Source: JANMJD01 sp963828405
GTDB lineage: Bacteria; Actinomycetota; Acidimicrobiia; Acidimicrobiales; Ilumatobacteraceae
DNA: 64,000 bases
Reading direction: 5' to 3'
Assembly (NCBI GenBank): GCA_963828405.1
Contig: CAWHEG010000031.1
Location: 744,001-808,000, forward strand
Made by a program: the position numbers and the translations under genes. Under the pieces are notes generated by a model. The model worked only from the letters and a program-made list of their open reading frames with translations. It searched no databases and had not been told where the DNA came from. Each line of letters starts with the position of its first letter. Within the stretch, counting starts at the first letter, position 1. Below are positions 1-8,939 of this stretch, one piece after another.

Positions 1-90
1 GACCGTGACGATCGACAACCGCAGGATGCCGTCGGCGGTGACCAGCGACCGGAGTTGGCGCATCGTGAACGGGCTGGCATCGGGCATCAT
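1..90 (-). CDS. N-terminus of a probable zinc-type alcohol dehydrogenase/quinone oxidoreductase (partial)
   Basis: Reading leftwards from an ATG pair at 90-85, the frame stays open to the window edge and encodes about 30 residues (MMPDASPFTMRQLRSLVTAD and onward). A GGGAG ribosome binding site lies about 5 bases before the ATG. The pattern RxLRSLVTADGxLRLSxVxV resembles the first beta strands of medium-chain dehydrogenase/quinone reductase proteins, but the diagnostic cofactor region is outside the window, so the family assignment is tentative. It is divergent from the sugar dehydrogenase gene at 263. Confidence 0.45.
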   Translation of the reverse strand, partial: MMPDASPFTMRQLRSLVTADGILRLSIVTV

Positions 91-262
91 TCGATCTCCC
101 GGGGGGTGGCGGGTCGGGGTCACCCTACCGAGTGCCGGACGCCGCCTTGATCCGCCCACCGGACTGCCAGGCACTACGCCTCATTCTGACGCACATCGTG
201 AAACGAAAACGCACAGTGTGGTCTAGAGTCGTTCCGATGAACGGCCCGACCAAACGATAGGG

Positions 263-3200
263 ATGGCGACAGTGGGATCACGGACAGGACGAGCACTCCT
301 CGCGGGGACGTTGGCGGCAGGCGCCGTGCTGGGCGGCATCGGGCCACTCCCGCGTGCCAAGGCCATCGCGACGTTGCCGTCCGGCTTCCGTGACGAGGTC
401 GCCGTGACCGGGTTGGACTACCCCTCGAACATCGCCTTCGCTCCCGACGGGAAGGTGTTCGTGACCGAGCGGACTGGGACGATCCAACTGCTCGACAACG
501 AGAACGACACCACTCCCACGCTGGTCGCCGACCTGTCCTCCAAGGTGTACAACGGCGGCGACCGGGGCCTGCTCGGCGTCGCCGTGCACCCCAACTTCCC
601 GGCGACGCCGTACGTGTATGTCGCCTACTCCTACGACGGCGTCATCGGCGGGCCGTTCCCGAAGTGGGGGGTGGCCGGCAAGCTGTGGGAGACCTGCCCG
701 GCGGCCCAGGAGGCGACCGGCTGCGTGATCGCCGGCCGGGTCTCGCGCCTCACCTTCGCCAACGGCGTGCTCGGCAACGAGCTGGTGCTGGTCGAGGACT
801 GGTGCAACCAGTTCCTCTCCCACACCGTCGGCGATCTGGCGTTCGGGGCCGACGGCTACCTGTACGCCACGGGCGGGGACGGAGCCAACTACCTCACCAG
901 CGACTACGGGCAGTTCGGCAACCTGTGCGGCGATCCGCCGTTGCCGGCCGGCACCAACCTGGTCCTGCCCGGCGCCCAAGGCGGGTCGTTGCGCGCCCAG
1001 TCCCCCCGCCGGGCGGCGAACGTCCCGGCTGTCCTCGGCGGCTCGATCGTCAGGATCGATCCGGCCACCGGCCTGGCGGCTCCCGGCAACCCGATGGCCG
1101 GTGCGGCGGACCAGAACCGGCGACGCATCGTCGGTCACGGCTTCCGCAACCCGTTCCGCATCGCCATTCGGCCGGGTACCAACGACATCTACATCGCCGA
1201 CGTGGGCGCCGGGCAGTACGAGGAGGTCGATCGCCTCGTCGCTCCCGCCGACACAACGGTCGACAACTTCGGCTGGCCGTGCTACGAGGGAGCACCCCGA
1301 CGGCCGTCGTGGGACAACCTCGACGTGACCTCGTGCGAGTCGCTGTACACCGCCGGGGCGGCGGCCGTCGTGGCGCCGTTGTTCGGTTACGCCCACTCGG
1401 CGCATGTCGCGCCGGGCGACGCCTGCCCGATCGGCAGCTCGTCGGTCACCGGCCTGGCGTTCTACAACGGCACCGCCTTCCCGACCCGCTACCGGGGCGG
1501 CCTGTTCGTCGCCGACTACGCCCGGCGGTGCATCTACTTCCTGCCCCAGGGTGTGGGCGGCGTGCCCGACGGGGCACTCGCCGAGGTCTTCGAGGTCGAG
1601 GCCGAGGGCCCCGTCGACCTGGCCGTGTCGTCAACCGGGCAGCTCTACTATCCCGACATCGTCGGTGGGACGCTCCACCGGATCCGCTACTCGGCCGGGG
1701 GGAACGGGATCCCGACGGCGGTGGCGACGGCCAGCCCGACGAGTGGACCCGCCCCGTTGACGGTCAGTTTCGACGGCAGGGCATCGGCCGATCCCGACGG
1801 CGACACCCTCACCTACGCCTGGGACCTCGACGGCGACGGCGCGTTCGACGACTCGGTGTCGGCCACCCCGAGCCGGACGTACAACACGGCCGGCGCGATC
1901 ACCGCGGGCCTGCAGGTGAACGACGGCCGCGGAGGAGTCGACACCGACCAGATCGCCATCTCCGTCGGCAACGCCGCGCCCGTACCGACGATCGTCTCGC
2001 CGGCCGTGGCGCTGCGCTGGTCGGTCGGCGACACCGTCACCTTCACCGGTTCGGCCACCGATCAAGAGGACGGCACGGTCGCCGCAGCGGGTCTGTCGTG
2101 GGTGCTGTCGATCCAGCACTGTCCCGACACCTGCCACGAGCATCCGGTCGACAGTTGGACCGGTGAGTCGTCCGGCAGCTTCACCGCGCCCGACCACTCC
2201 TATCCGAGCCACCTCCAGCTGACGCTGACCGCGACGGACTCCGCCGGGCTGTCGGCCTCGACGACGGTGCAACTCGATCCCAAGACGGTGACGATCGATC
2301 TGGCGAGCACGCCCACCGGGGCGGTGCTCGACCTCGACGAGACGGCCGCCCCCGCTCCCCGTTCGCAGACGGTGATCGCCAAGTCGACCCACACCGTCAC
2401 ACTGGCCTCGCCCCAGACGATCGGCGGCACCTCGTACAGCTTCTCGACGTGGAGCGACGGCGGGGCCCGCACCCACACGGTGGTCGCCCCGGCGTCGGGC
2501 AGCGTCACCTACACCGCCGCACTCACTCCCCTCGTCGCCTGCGCGGCGGGCACGTTCAAGGCGTCGTACTACCCCAACACCACCTCGAGCGGCAGCCCGG
2601 TCCTCGTTCGTTGCGAGGACAGGATCGCCGCCGACTGGGGCGACGGTGCCCCACCCGGCGTCCCGGTGGCGGCCGACGGCTTCTCCGTGCGCTGGACGGG
2701 AACGGTGACGACCGCGGCGGCGCAGTACACGATGTGGGCCTCTGCCGCCGATCAGTTGCGGGTGAAGATCGACGGGGTGGTGGTCATCGACAAGCTGTCC
2801 GCTCGTCCCGCCGAGTCGTTCCGGCTGGACCAGGTGTTGACGGCCGGCACCCACTCCATCGACGTCAAGTACGGCGAGGTCAGCGGCCGGGCCGTCGCCC
2901 GATTCCAGATGATGAAGTCGCTCTCCACCGCCTGTGCCGGCTGGGCGACGGAGTTCTTCGCCAACGTCACGTTGTCGGGCTTCGCCACGGTGCGGCGTTG
3001 CTCGGCCGACCCGGCGACGTCGTGGGGCGGTGACAGCCCGACCGGCGTCGGCCCCGACAACTGGTCGGGGCGGTTCACCAAGGCCCAGACGTTCACCGCC
3101 GGGACGTACACGTTCGCCACCAACTGCAACGACGGGTGCCGGCTGTGGCTCGACGGGGTCGTGCTGATCGACCAGTGGGCCGACCGGGCCGCAGCCCAGC

Positions 3201-3307
3201 CGTTCACCGCCACCGCGGCGGTCACCGCCGGTACGCACACGATCTATCTGGAGATGTACGACCGGACCGGACCGGCGGCGATCTCGTACTCGGCCACCCC
3301 GGTGTGA
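263..3307 (+). CDS. Secreted PQQ-dependent sugar dehydrogenase with PKD and two PA14-like domains
   Basis: A 1014-residue exported protein. Residues 1 to about 35 form a Sec-type signal peptide ending near RAKAIA. Residues about 45-475 match the glucose/sorbosone dehydrogenase (soluble aldose dehydrogenase, YliI-like) beta-propeller: GLDYPSNIAFAPDG, a DRGLLGVAVHPNFP motif, GHGFRNPFRIAI, and NFGWPCYEG near the substrate site. Family members oxidise aldoses with PQQ and Ca2+. A PKD domain follows (about 480-567, including YAWDLDGDG), then an Ig-like region, then two PA14-like carbohydrate-binding modules (about 756-886 and 891-1014), each with a paired-cysteine start and a KIDGVVVID or LWLDGVVLID strand. 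The modules suggest action on polymeric or surface glycans. The ATG at 263 follows a weak AGGG. No PQQ synthesis genes are nearby, so the cofactor would come from elsewhere. Confidence 0.85.
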   Translation: MATVGSRTGRALLAGTLAAGAVLGGIGPLPRAKAIATLPSGFRDEVAVTGLDYPSNIAFAPDGKVFVTERTGTIQLLDNENDTTPTLVADLSSKVYNGGDRGLLGVAVHPNFPATPYVYVAYSYDGVIGGPFPKWGVAGKLWETCPAAQEATGCVIAGRVSRLTFANGVLGNELVLVEDWCNQFLSHTVGDLAFGADGYLYATGGDGANYLTSDYGQFGNLCGDPPLPAGTNLVLPGAQGGSLRAQSPRRAANVPAVLGGSIVRIDPATGLAAPGNPMAGAADQNRRRIVGHGFRNPFRIAIRPGTNDIYIADVGAGQYEEVDRLVAPADTTVDNFGWPCYEGAPRRPSWDNLDVTSCESLYTAGAAAVVAPLFGYAHSAHVAPGDACPIGSSSVTGLAFYNGTAFPTRYRGGLFVADYARRCIYFLPQGVGGVPDGALAEVFEVEAEGPVDLAVSSTGQLYYPDIVGGTLHRIRYSAGGNGIPTAVATASPTSGPAPLTVSFDGRASADPDGDTLTYAWDLDGDGAFDDSVSATPSRTYNTAGAITAGLQVNDGRGGVDTDQIAISVGNAAPVPTIVSPAVALRWSVGDTVTFTGSATDQEDGTVAAAGLSWVLSIQHCPDTCHEHPVDSWTGESSGSFTAPDHSYPSHLQLTLTATDSAGLSASTTVQLDPKTVTIDLASTPTGAVLDLDETAAPAPRSQTVIAKSTHTVTLASPQTIGGTSYSFSTWSDGGARTHTVVAPASGSVTYTAALTPLVACAAGTFKASYYPNTTSSGSPVLVRCEDRIAADWGDGAPPGVPVAADGFSVRWTGTVTTAAAQYTMWASAADQLRVKIDGVVVIDKLSARPAESFRLDQVLTAGTHSIDVKYGEVSGRAVARFQMMKSLSTACAGWATEFFANVTLSGFATVRRCSADPATSWGGDSPTGVGPDNWSGRFTKAQTFTAGTYTFATNCNDGCRLWLDGVVLIDQWADRAAAQPFTATAAVTAGTHTIYLEMYDRTGPAAISYSATPV

Positions 3308-3514
3308 TCGGCCCGGTTCGCCGGGGCGGGGCTGGATGACCATTCGGCCCGGGGTCGTCGGACTCTCGACCCCGGTCACGCCGCGGCGCATGCTGATCAC
3401 CGGACCCAGCCGCGACCGCCCGACGGGAGGGCAGCCGGGAGGCGCACCGATGCGGATCGAGATCGGGCAGTCCGGGAAACGACGGCATCCGTCGATCGAT
3501 GGCGGCGATGTCGC

Positions 3515-4522
3515 TTGGTGATCGTCGGCCTCCTAGGGGCACCGACGGGGACGGCACTCGCCGACTCGGCCGATCTGGCGATCACCTCGCTCGCCGTCAC
3601 CGTCTCCGACATCAGCCCGTCCGTCGTGCAGACGGTATGGGATCTGACCAACAACGGGCCGTCGGCGGCCACGGATCTGGTGCTCGTCGTCACCCTGCCG
3701 CCCGGCACCAGTCTGATCTCCGGCCACATCGCCGCCCGGCCGACATGCTCCTTCGATCCGCCGAGCCGGCAGGTGTCCTGCCCGCTGGGTGGGTCGTTCG
3801 ACGCGGGTTCCAGCACGGGGGCCGCGGTGATGCTCCTCAACGTCGGCAACCCGGCTGGGTCCGCCGTCGAGGTTCGCGGCACCATCATCGCGTCCACCGC
3901 CGATCCGGACCCGTCCAACAACACTCGGTCGGCGACGATCGTCGTCCCGGGCGGGCCGGTGCCCGTGCTGCCCGACGGGCCGTCCGCGGAGCTGGTGCTC
4001 AAGGCCGCCTCGGCCTTACCTGCCTCCTTGCTTCCCGCCGATGTCGGGCTCGTCTCGTGGGACTTGGTCAACCTCGGGCCGGCGCTTGCCGAGCGGTTGA
4101 CGATCGTCCTGGAGTTCCCCGAGGGCGTCACGCCGATCAACGGGAACGTCTCGACCGTACCGTGCGGCAACTACGACCCGGGCAGGCGCACGCTGACGTG
4201 CGCGTTCGACGCGGCCCAACCGGGGGCGCGGCTGGTGGCGTCGGCGTCCTTCCCGACGGCCGGCTGGGCGCGCGGAACCCGGATCCCGGTCGTCGCCCGG
4301 GTGACCAGCGCTACACCCGACCCCGATCCGGCGAACAACGTGAGCACCTCCACGTTCGTCGTCGGTGGCCCCGTCCCGGACGACGGCGCGATCATCCCGG
4401 AGACGGGCGCGGCGACCGGCGCGGTCGTCGGTGTGGCGATCGCCTTCCTCGCCATCGGCATCGTGCTGACGCTGATCGGAAGTCCACGGAGGCGCACGGT
4501 CGGGGAGCGCCGCTCGTCGTGA
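3515..4522 (+). CDS. Exported DUF11/CARDB-type repeat protein with sortase-like C-terminus
   Basis: A protein of about 335 residues with two Ig-like modules of the DUF11 conserved-repeat type: LTNNGPSAATDLVLVVTLP near residue 47, and a second copy near residue 180 (VNLGPALAERLTIVLEFPEG). Each module ends with a DPDPxNNxxxST signature typical of these surface-protein repeats. The C-terminus has an IPETG pentapeptide, a single hydrophobic helix (VVGVAIAFLAIGIVLTLIG) and an arginine-rich tail (RRRTVGERRSS), the layout of a sortase substrate, although the motif deviates from LPXTG at its first position. The start is uncertain: TTG at 3515 gives a short signal-like stretch ending TALA-DS, and no better in-frame ATG or GTG lies close upstream. 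Probably a cell-surface protein of unknown ligand. Confidence 0.7.
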   Translation: MVIVGLLGAPTGTALADSADLAITSLAVTVSDISPSVVQTVWDLTNNGPSAATDLVLVVTLPPGTSLISGHIAARPTCSFDPPSRQVSCPLGGSFDAGSSTGAAVMLLNVGNPAGSAVEVRGTIIASTADPDPSNNTRSATIVVPGGPVPVLPDGPSAELVLKAASALPASLLPADVGLVSWDLVNLGPALAERLTIVLEFPEGVTPINGNVSTVPCGNYDPGRRTLTCAFDAAQPGARLVASASFPTAGWARGTRIPVVARVTSATPDPDPANNVSTSTFVVGGPVPDDGAIIPETGAATGAVVGVAIAFLAIGIVLTLIGSPRRRTVGERRSS

Positions 4523-4571
4523 CCACCCGGGCCGCGGGCCCCCGGGGAGGAATGCTCCCGCGGTAGTGCCG

Positions 4572-5216
4572 TCAGCCGGTCGCCGGTCGCCCGGTGGGCT
4601 GCGGCACAGGCTCGTCGGACGACGGACCGGCGGGGCGGCCGATCTTGTCGGCGGTGAACCGGAACGCCTCCATCCCGACCGGCCACGTTCCCGGGGCGAG
4701 GCCCGCCTTGAGGTAGAGGTGGTCGAGGAAGTCGACGGGGTCGGCGAGCGAGTCCCACACGGCGGGCAGGAACACCGCCCGGCGCCGACCGGCGGCGATC
4801 ACCAGGCCGTCGACCCCGGCGCGCAGCCGGGCGAGCAGGTCCCGGCGTGAGCGCACGGCGAGCCGGGTGAGCGGCGAGAGGATCGAGACCTCGATGACGA
4901 GGTGGGCATAGTCGGCCGGGCGCAGGGCGGGGAGCCGAGGGTCGGCGAAGGCGGCGGCCCAGGCGTGGTGGGCGACGGACACCCCGAGCGGCTCGCCGCC
5001 CTCGATCGACCCGATGCACCCGTTCAGCGCACCTTCGACGGTCAGGGTGACGAACGCTCCGCTCCTGGTGTTAAGCGCCGGGGGCAGACCGTCGGGATCG
5101 GGGACGAACGGCGGCCGGCCGAGCAGGCCGACGACGATCGCCTGGTCGGCGATGTCGAGCAACAGTCCGGCCTCGGTCGCCCCGAGGGCACGGTCAGTGG
5201 ACGGCGAAGGCGCCAT
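4572..5216 (-). CDS. amrA: AmmeMemoRadiSam system protein A (AMMECR1 domain)
   Basis: 214 residues spanning one AMMECR1 domain. Recognisable features are the GAFVTLTVEGALNGCIGSIE block (the LRGCIGT-type motif of the family), a conserved basic patch and a C-terminal AFRFTADKIGRPAGPSS tail. The ATG at 5216 has AGGGTGG upstream and lies inside the last codons of amrB (23-base overlap), so the two are probably translationally coupled. Gene order on the minus strand is amrS-amrB-amrA, the standard AmmeMemoRadiSam trio found in bacteria and archaea. The biochemical role of the trio is not established; association with the radical SAM enzyme suggests a shared modification reaction. Confidence 0.88.
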   Translation of the reverse strand: MAPSPSTDRALGATEAGLLLDIADQAIVVGLLGRPPFVPDPDGLPPALNTRSGAFVTLTVEGALNGCIGSIEGGEPLGVSVAHHAWAAAFADPRLPALRPADYAHLVIEVSILSPLTRLAVRSRRDLLARLRAGVDGLVIAAGRRRAVFLPAVWDSLADPVDFLDHLYLKAGLAPGTWPVGMEAFRFTADKIGRPAGPSSDEPVPQPTGRPATG

Positions 5217-6013
5217 AGCCGACCACCCTGTTCCGGTCGCCGGCGGTGTCGCCGGAGTTGCGCAGGTCGAGTTGGTCGACGTCGAGGTGGTGTCGCCGGG
5301 CGACGGCCAGCAGTCCGCGAAGGGCCCGGGCGCCACATGCCGCGGCGTCACTCGATCCCCTCCGGGCGCAGCTCGACGATCGCCGCCGCCGTGCGACCGT
5401 CGAGGTCGACGGCATCGCCGTAGGGGTGGTAGTGCGACAGGTCGGTGCTCACCACCACCAGCGTCTCGGGCCCGCCCCAGCAGGCTTCGAGCACGGCGGC
5501 GACCTCGTCGGTCGTGGCGTCGCCGACCGACAGCGGTAGCAGGGTGAAGTCGTCGAGGACCGTCTGCAGGAACGGCAGCTGGACCTCGAGGCTGTGCTCG
5601 GCGGCGTGCGCCGAGTCGTCGACGGCGACCTGGGGGAGTTGGAGCACCTTGTCGCGCAGCTCGGTGTCGATGCGTACCAGACCGAGCGGTGTCTCGAAGG
5701 CGTCGGCGCTCGACACCCCGAGGCCGCCCAGCCAGACACGATGGCTCGGCCCGGCGAGCACCACACGGCGGATGGTCCGGCGGGCCGCTGTGAGCGTCGA
5801 GTAGGCGCTGGCGGCGATCGGTCCCGAGTACTGGTAGCCGGCGTGGGGCACGACGAGCGCCTTGGGGACCCGCTCGGTGCCCGGGGCGCCGGAGGGGGCG
5901 GCGGCGGATGCTGCGAACGACCGCTGGAGCGCCAGGAGCAACGGCCCCGAAGCGGCCGGGTAGAAGGCGCCGGCGACCGCGGCTGGGCGGACTCGCAGCG
6001 CAGCGGCGCTCAT
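5194..6013 (-). CDS. amrB: AmmeMemoRadiSam system protein B (MEMO1 family), read in two frames
   Basis: MEMO-family protein related to extradiol dioxygenase folds. The first 221 residues (6013 to 5351) include VVPHAGYQYSGPIAASAY, GPSHRVWLGG, the AEHSLEVQLPFLQ block and STDLSHYHPY, which carry the conserved His, Asp and Cys positions of the family. This frame ends at TGA 5350-5348. The rest of the family sequence (DAAACGARALRGLLAVARR to GYGAFAVH) continues without loss in the +1 frame to the stop at 5194. Reading GAG, skipping the U and continuing at GAC gives PEGIE-DAAACG, which fits the family well. An SD-like GGAGGGG precedes the GAG-TGA-C site. This is either programmed +1 frameshifting or a one-base insertion. 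The ATG at 6013 overlaps the amrS stop. Confidence 0.82.
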
Positions 6014-7107
6014 CGCGTCGGCTCGCGATCGGAGCGCAGCTTGATCGAGACCGGTTGGCGGCGGCGGCCCCAGTCACCGGCGGGTCCGTGGAACACCCCG
6101 GGGAGGGGCGTCGCGCACGCCAGGCAGTGGCCGGACTCGTCGAGCCGGTATTCGCCGATGTCGTACCAGTCACGCTGGATCACCCTCGCCCGGCAGTGGT
6201 GGCAGAAGGTGCTGCCACCCTCGACGTCGCGGACGTTGCCGGTATACGCGTAGCGGACGCCGTTGGTCTGGGCGATATGCCGGGCGCGGCTCAGCGTCGC
6301 CGGCGGTGTCGGGGGGCGGTCGAGCATCCGGTAGTCGGGATGGAAGGCCGTGAAGTGCATCGGTACGTCGGGTCCGAGGTGCTCGACGACCCAACCGGTC
6401 ATCGCCTGCAGCTCCTCGTCGCTGTCGTTCAGACCGGGGATCAGCAGCGTGGTCAGCTCCAGCCACACGTCGGTCTCCCGCAGGTACTCGAGGGTTTCGA
6501 GCACGGCACCGAGCTCGGCGCCGCAGGTGTGGCGGTAGAAGTCCTCGGTGAAGCCCTTGAGATCGACGTTGGCCGCATCGATGTGGGCGAAGAAGTCGGC
6601 CCGCGGTTCGGGACAGATGTACCCCGCCGTCACGGCGACGGTGGCGAGGCCGACCTCGTGGCAGGCATCGGCGACGTCGTTGGCGTACTCGAGGAAGACC
6701 GTCGGGTCGTTGTAGGTGAACGCCACGCTGCGGCACCCCAGTTCTGCCGCGGTGCGGGCGATGGTCGCCGGCGATGCCTCGTCGGCCAGGGTGTCGATCT
6801 CCTTCGATTTGGAGATGTCCCAGTTCTGACAGAACCGGCACGCCAGGTTGCAGCCGGCTGTGCCGAAGGAGAGGACCGCCGAACCGGGGAGGAAGTGGTT
6901 GAGGGGCTTCTTCTCGATCGGGTCGACACAGAACCCGCTCGACCGGCCGTAGGTGGTGAGCACGACCCCGTCGCCCTCGCGGGCGCGCACGAAGCACACG
7001 CCGCGCTGGCCGTCACGGAGCTTGCAGGCCCGCGGGCAGACGTCGCACTGCACCCGCCCGTCGTCGAGCAGGTGCCAGTAGGCGGTCGGTACGGTGAAGC
7101 GGTCCAC
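6010..7107 (-). CDS. amrS: AmmeMemoRadiSam system radical SAM enzyme
   Basis: 365 residues. The N-terminal segment has a Cys-rich CDVCPRACKLRDGQRGVCFV block, then the radical SAM cluster motif CNLACRFC (CX3CX2C) near residue 85, which binds the 4Fe-4S cluster that cleaves S-adenosylmethionine. EPRADFF, GFTEDFYRHTCG and HFTAFHPDYRM are typical of the pyruvate-formate-lyase-activase-like AmmeMemoRadiSam enzyme. A CxxC pair near the C-terminus (FCHHCRARVI) and a further Cys pair (CLACATPLPG) suggest an extra metal site. It is the first gene of the amrS-amrB-amrA unit and overlaps amrB by four bases. Substrate unknown. Confidence 0.92.
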   Translation of the reverse strand: MDRFTVPTAYWHLLDDGRVQCDVCPRACKLRDGQRGVCFVRAREGDGVVLTTYGRSSGFCVDPIEKKPLNHFLPGSAVLSFGTAGCNLACRFCQNWDISKSKEIDTLADEASPATIARTAAELGCRSVAFTYNDPTVFLEYANDVADACHEVGLATVAVTAGYICPEPRADFFAHIDAANVDLKGFTEDFYRHTCGAELGAVLETLEYLRETDVWLELTTLLIPGLNDSDEELQAMTGWVVEHLGPDVPMHFTAFHPDYRMLDRPPTPPATLSRARHIAQTNGVRYAYTGNVRDVEGGSTFCHHCRARVIQRDWYDIGEYRLDESGHCLACATPLPGVFHGPAGDWGRRRQPVSIKLRSDREPTR

Positions 7108-7113
7108 GACCGA

Positions 7114-7665
7114 TCAGCCTTCGTCGCCTGCGTCCGGGTCGGCCTCGTGCCCGGGCTGCGCAGCGTCGGCCAGGAAGTCCGACGGCTCGAGCTCGTCGAG
7201 GAAGTCGCGGAAGCGCCCGACCTCGGACTCGAGCTCCTCGTCGAGCTCCTCGTCGATCTCGGCGGGCGGCATGGTACCGGCCTCGTTCAACACCTGCTCG
7301 CTCACGTACACGGGGGCGTTGAGGCGCACGGCGAGGGCGATGGCGTCGGATGGTCGGGTGTCGAGGCGCAGCTCGCCCCCCGGCCCGCTCAAGGCGAGGT
7401 GGGCGAGGAAGGAGCCGTCGCGCAGCTCGCTGACCTCGGCGGCGTCGACCCGGCCGTCGAGCCCTTCGACGATCGTCGCCATCACGTCGTGGGTCAGCGG
7501 TCGCGACGGGGTCTGACCGCTCACCGCCAGGGCGATGGCGGCGGCCTCGGCCCCGCCGATGAAGATCGGCAGGAGTCGGTGCGGTGCCTCGTGCTCCCGC
7601 AGCAGCAGCACCGGGGCGCCGGTGGTGGATTCGAGATGGATGCCGACGAGATCGACGAGTCGCAT
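7114..7665 (-). CDS. Bifunctional nuclease family protein (DUF151)
   Basis: 183 residues. The BFN domain occupies roughly residues 1-135: LVGIHLESTTGAPVLLLRE, LPIFIGGAEAAAIALAVSG, RPLTHDVMATIVEGLDG and the signature TRPSDAIALAVRLNAPVYVS. Family members in plants have RNase/DNase activity, and bacterial members are mostly uncharacterised. An acidic Glu/Asp-rich tail (about 140-183) follows and is likely disordered. It ends 6 bases before the amrS start on the same strand, so it may head the amr transcription unit. Confidence 0.88.
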   Translation of the reverse strand: MRLVDLVGIHLESTTGAPVLLLREHEAPHRLLPIFIGGAEAAAIALAVSGQTPSRPLTHDVMATIVEGLDGRVDAAEVSELRDGSFLAHLALSGPGGELRLDTRPSDAIALAVRLNAPVYVSEQVLNEAGTMPPAEIDEELDEELESEVGRFRDFLDELEPSDFLADAAQPGHEADPDAGDEG

Positions 7666-7772
7666 GACGAAATGCTATCGGAGGCGTGCAGAAAACCTGA
7701 GTCGACTCCCATCAATTTCAGCGGCACTCCTGCGCCTTCACGTGCAAACGGGAGCTGCCCGAGTCCTGGGGT

Positions 7773-8868
7773 TCAGTCGCCGAAGCAGATGCCGAGGTCG
7801 CGGCCGGCCAGGATGGTGTCGCAGTCGAGCGGCACGGTGCGCATCTTGCTCACCGCCGACACGAGCGGGACGTAGTGGACGATCGGCGGCTGCAGCGCGA
7901 CCATCACGCCGCGATGGCCCTCCTCGAGACCTCTCACCGCCGCGGTACCGAAGCGCACGCCGAGGAGGCGGTCGAGCGAGGTCGGTGTGCCACCGCGCAG
8001 CAGGTGGCCGAGCACCATCGTGCGTGCCTCCTTGCCGGTGAGCCGCTCGAGCTCGGCGGCCACCAGAGCCCCGATCCCGCCGAGGCGCTCGGCCTGGCCG
8101 ACCGACTTGCCGATCACCGATCGCTCGCCCGAGCGGGGCCTGGCACCTTCGGCGACGACGACGATGGCGAACCTGGCGCCGCGGGCCTCCCGCTTGGCGA
8201 TCATCTCGGCCACCGGTTCGAGTTCGAACGGGATCTCGGGGAGCAGGATGGCGTGGGCGCCGGCGGCGATCCCCGAGTTGAGCGCGATCCACCCGGCGTA
8301 GCGGCCCATCACCTCGACCACGAAGACCCGGCTGTGCGAGGTGGCGGTGGTGAACAGCCGGTCGATGCTCTCGGTCGCCACGTCGACCGCGGTGTCGAAC
8401 CCGAAGGTCGCATCGGTCATCGCCAGGTCGTTGTCGATCGTCTTGGGAACCCCGATCACCCGCATCCCGGCGTCGGAGAGCCTCCGGCCGATGGTCAGCG
8501 ACCCGTCGCCGCCGATCGTGATCAGGGCATCGATGCCCGCGGTCGCGGAACAGCCCGACCAGCTCGTCGGTGCGATCGACGTGGACCCACGATCCGTCGG
8601 GCTGCTGGACCGGGAAGTTCGTCGGGTCACCCCGGTTGGTGCTGCCGAGCACCGTGCCGCCGAGGTGACCGATGCCCCGCACGTACTCGCGGGTGAGCTT
8701 CATCGTGCCACCGCTCTCCGGGTAGAGGTCGGGGAACATCAGGCCGTTGAACCCGTCGCGGATGCCGATCACCTCCCAACCACGACGGATCGCCGCCAGG
8801 GTGCTGGCTCGGATGACGGAGTTGATCCCTGGGGCGTCACCCCCACCCGTCGAGATGGCGATTCTCAC
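7773..8868 (-). CDS. pfkA: 6-phosphofructokinase, split by a one-base frame change
   Basis: Glycolytic phosphofructokinase. From a GTG at 8868 the N-terminal frame reads STGGGDAPGINSVIRA through TDELVGLFRDRG. Near 8541-8546 the family sequence moves to another frame and resumes as IDALITIGGDGSLTIG, then PKTIDNDLAMTDATFGFDTA, VVEVMGRYAGWIAL and the C-terminus at 7773. The glycine in GGDG together with the lysine in PKTIDND is the combination described for actinobacterial ATP-dependent group III enzymes, so ATP is the likely phosphoryl donor. CGCGGGCATC in place of CGCGGCATC (one extra G) would explain the break. Because the gene is central to metabolism and has no stop at the shift, a sequencing or assembly indel is the simplest explanation. 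Confidence 0.85.
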
Positions 8869-8939
8869 CCGGTCTTCTTAGCAGCCCCCGGAGCCGCCCC
8901 GTCGCGCCATCTGCGGGTGTACGCGCACGGTGACCGCCA

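Noticed and set aside
1631..3400. 589-residue minus-strand open frame
   Set aside because: Shadow of the secreted sugar dehydrogenase; no domain, and low-complexity residues only.
5348..5350. TGA in amrB read as selenocysteine
   Set aside because: The family sequence continues in the +1 frame, not in the zero frame, so the codon is not decoded as Sec.
5908..7875. 655-residue plus-strand open frame
   Set aside because: Antisense to amrS and the BFN gene; Val/Gly/Arg-rich shadow with no family match.
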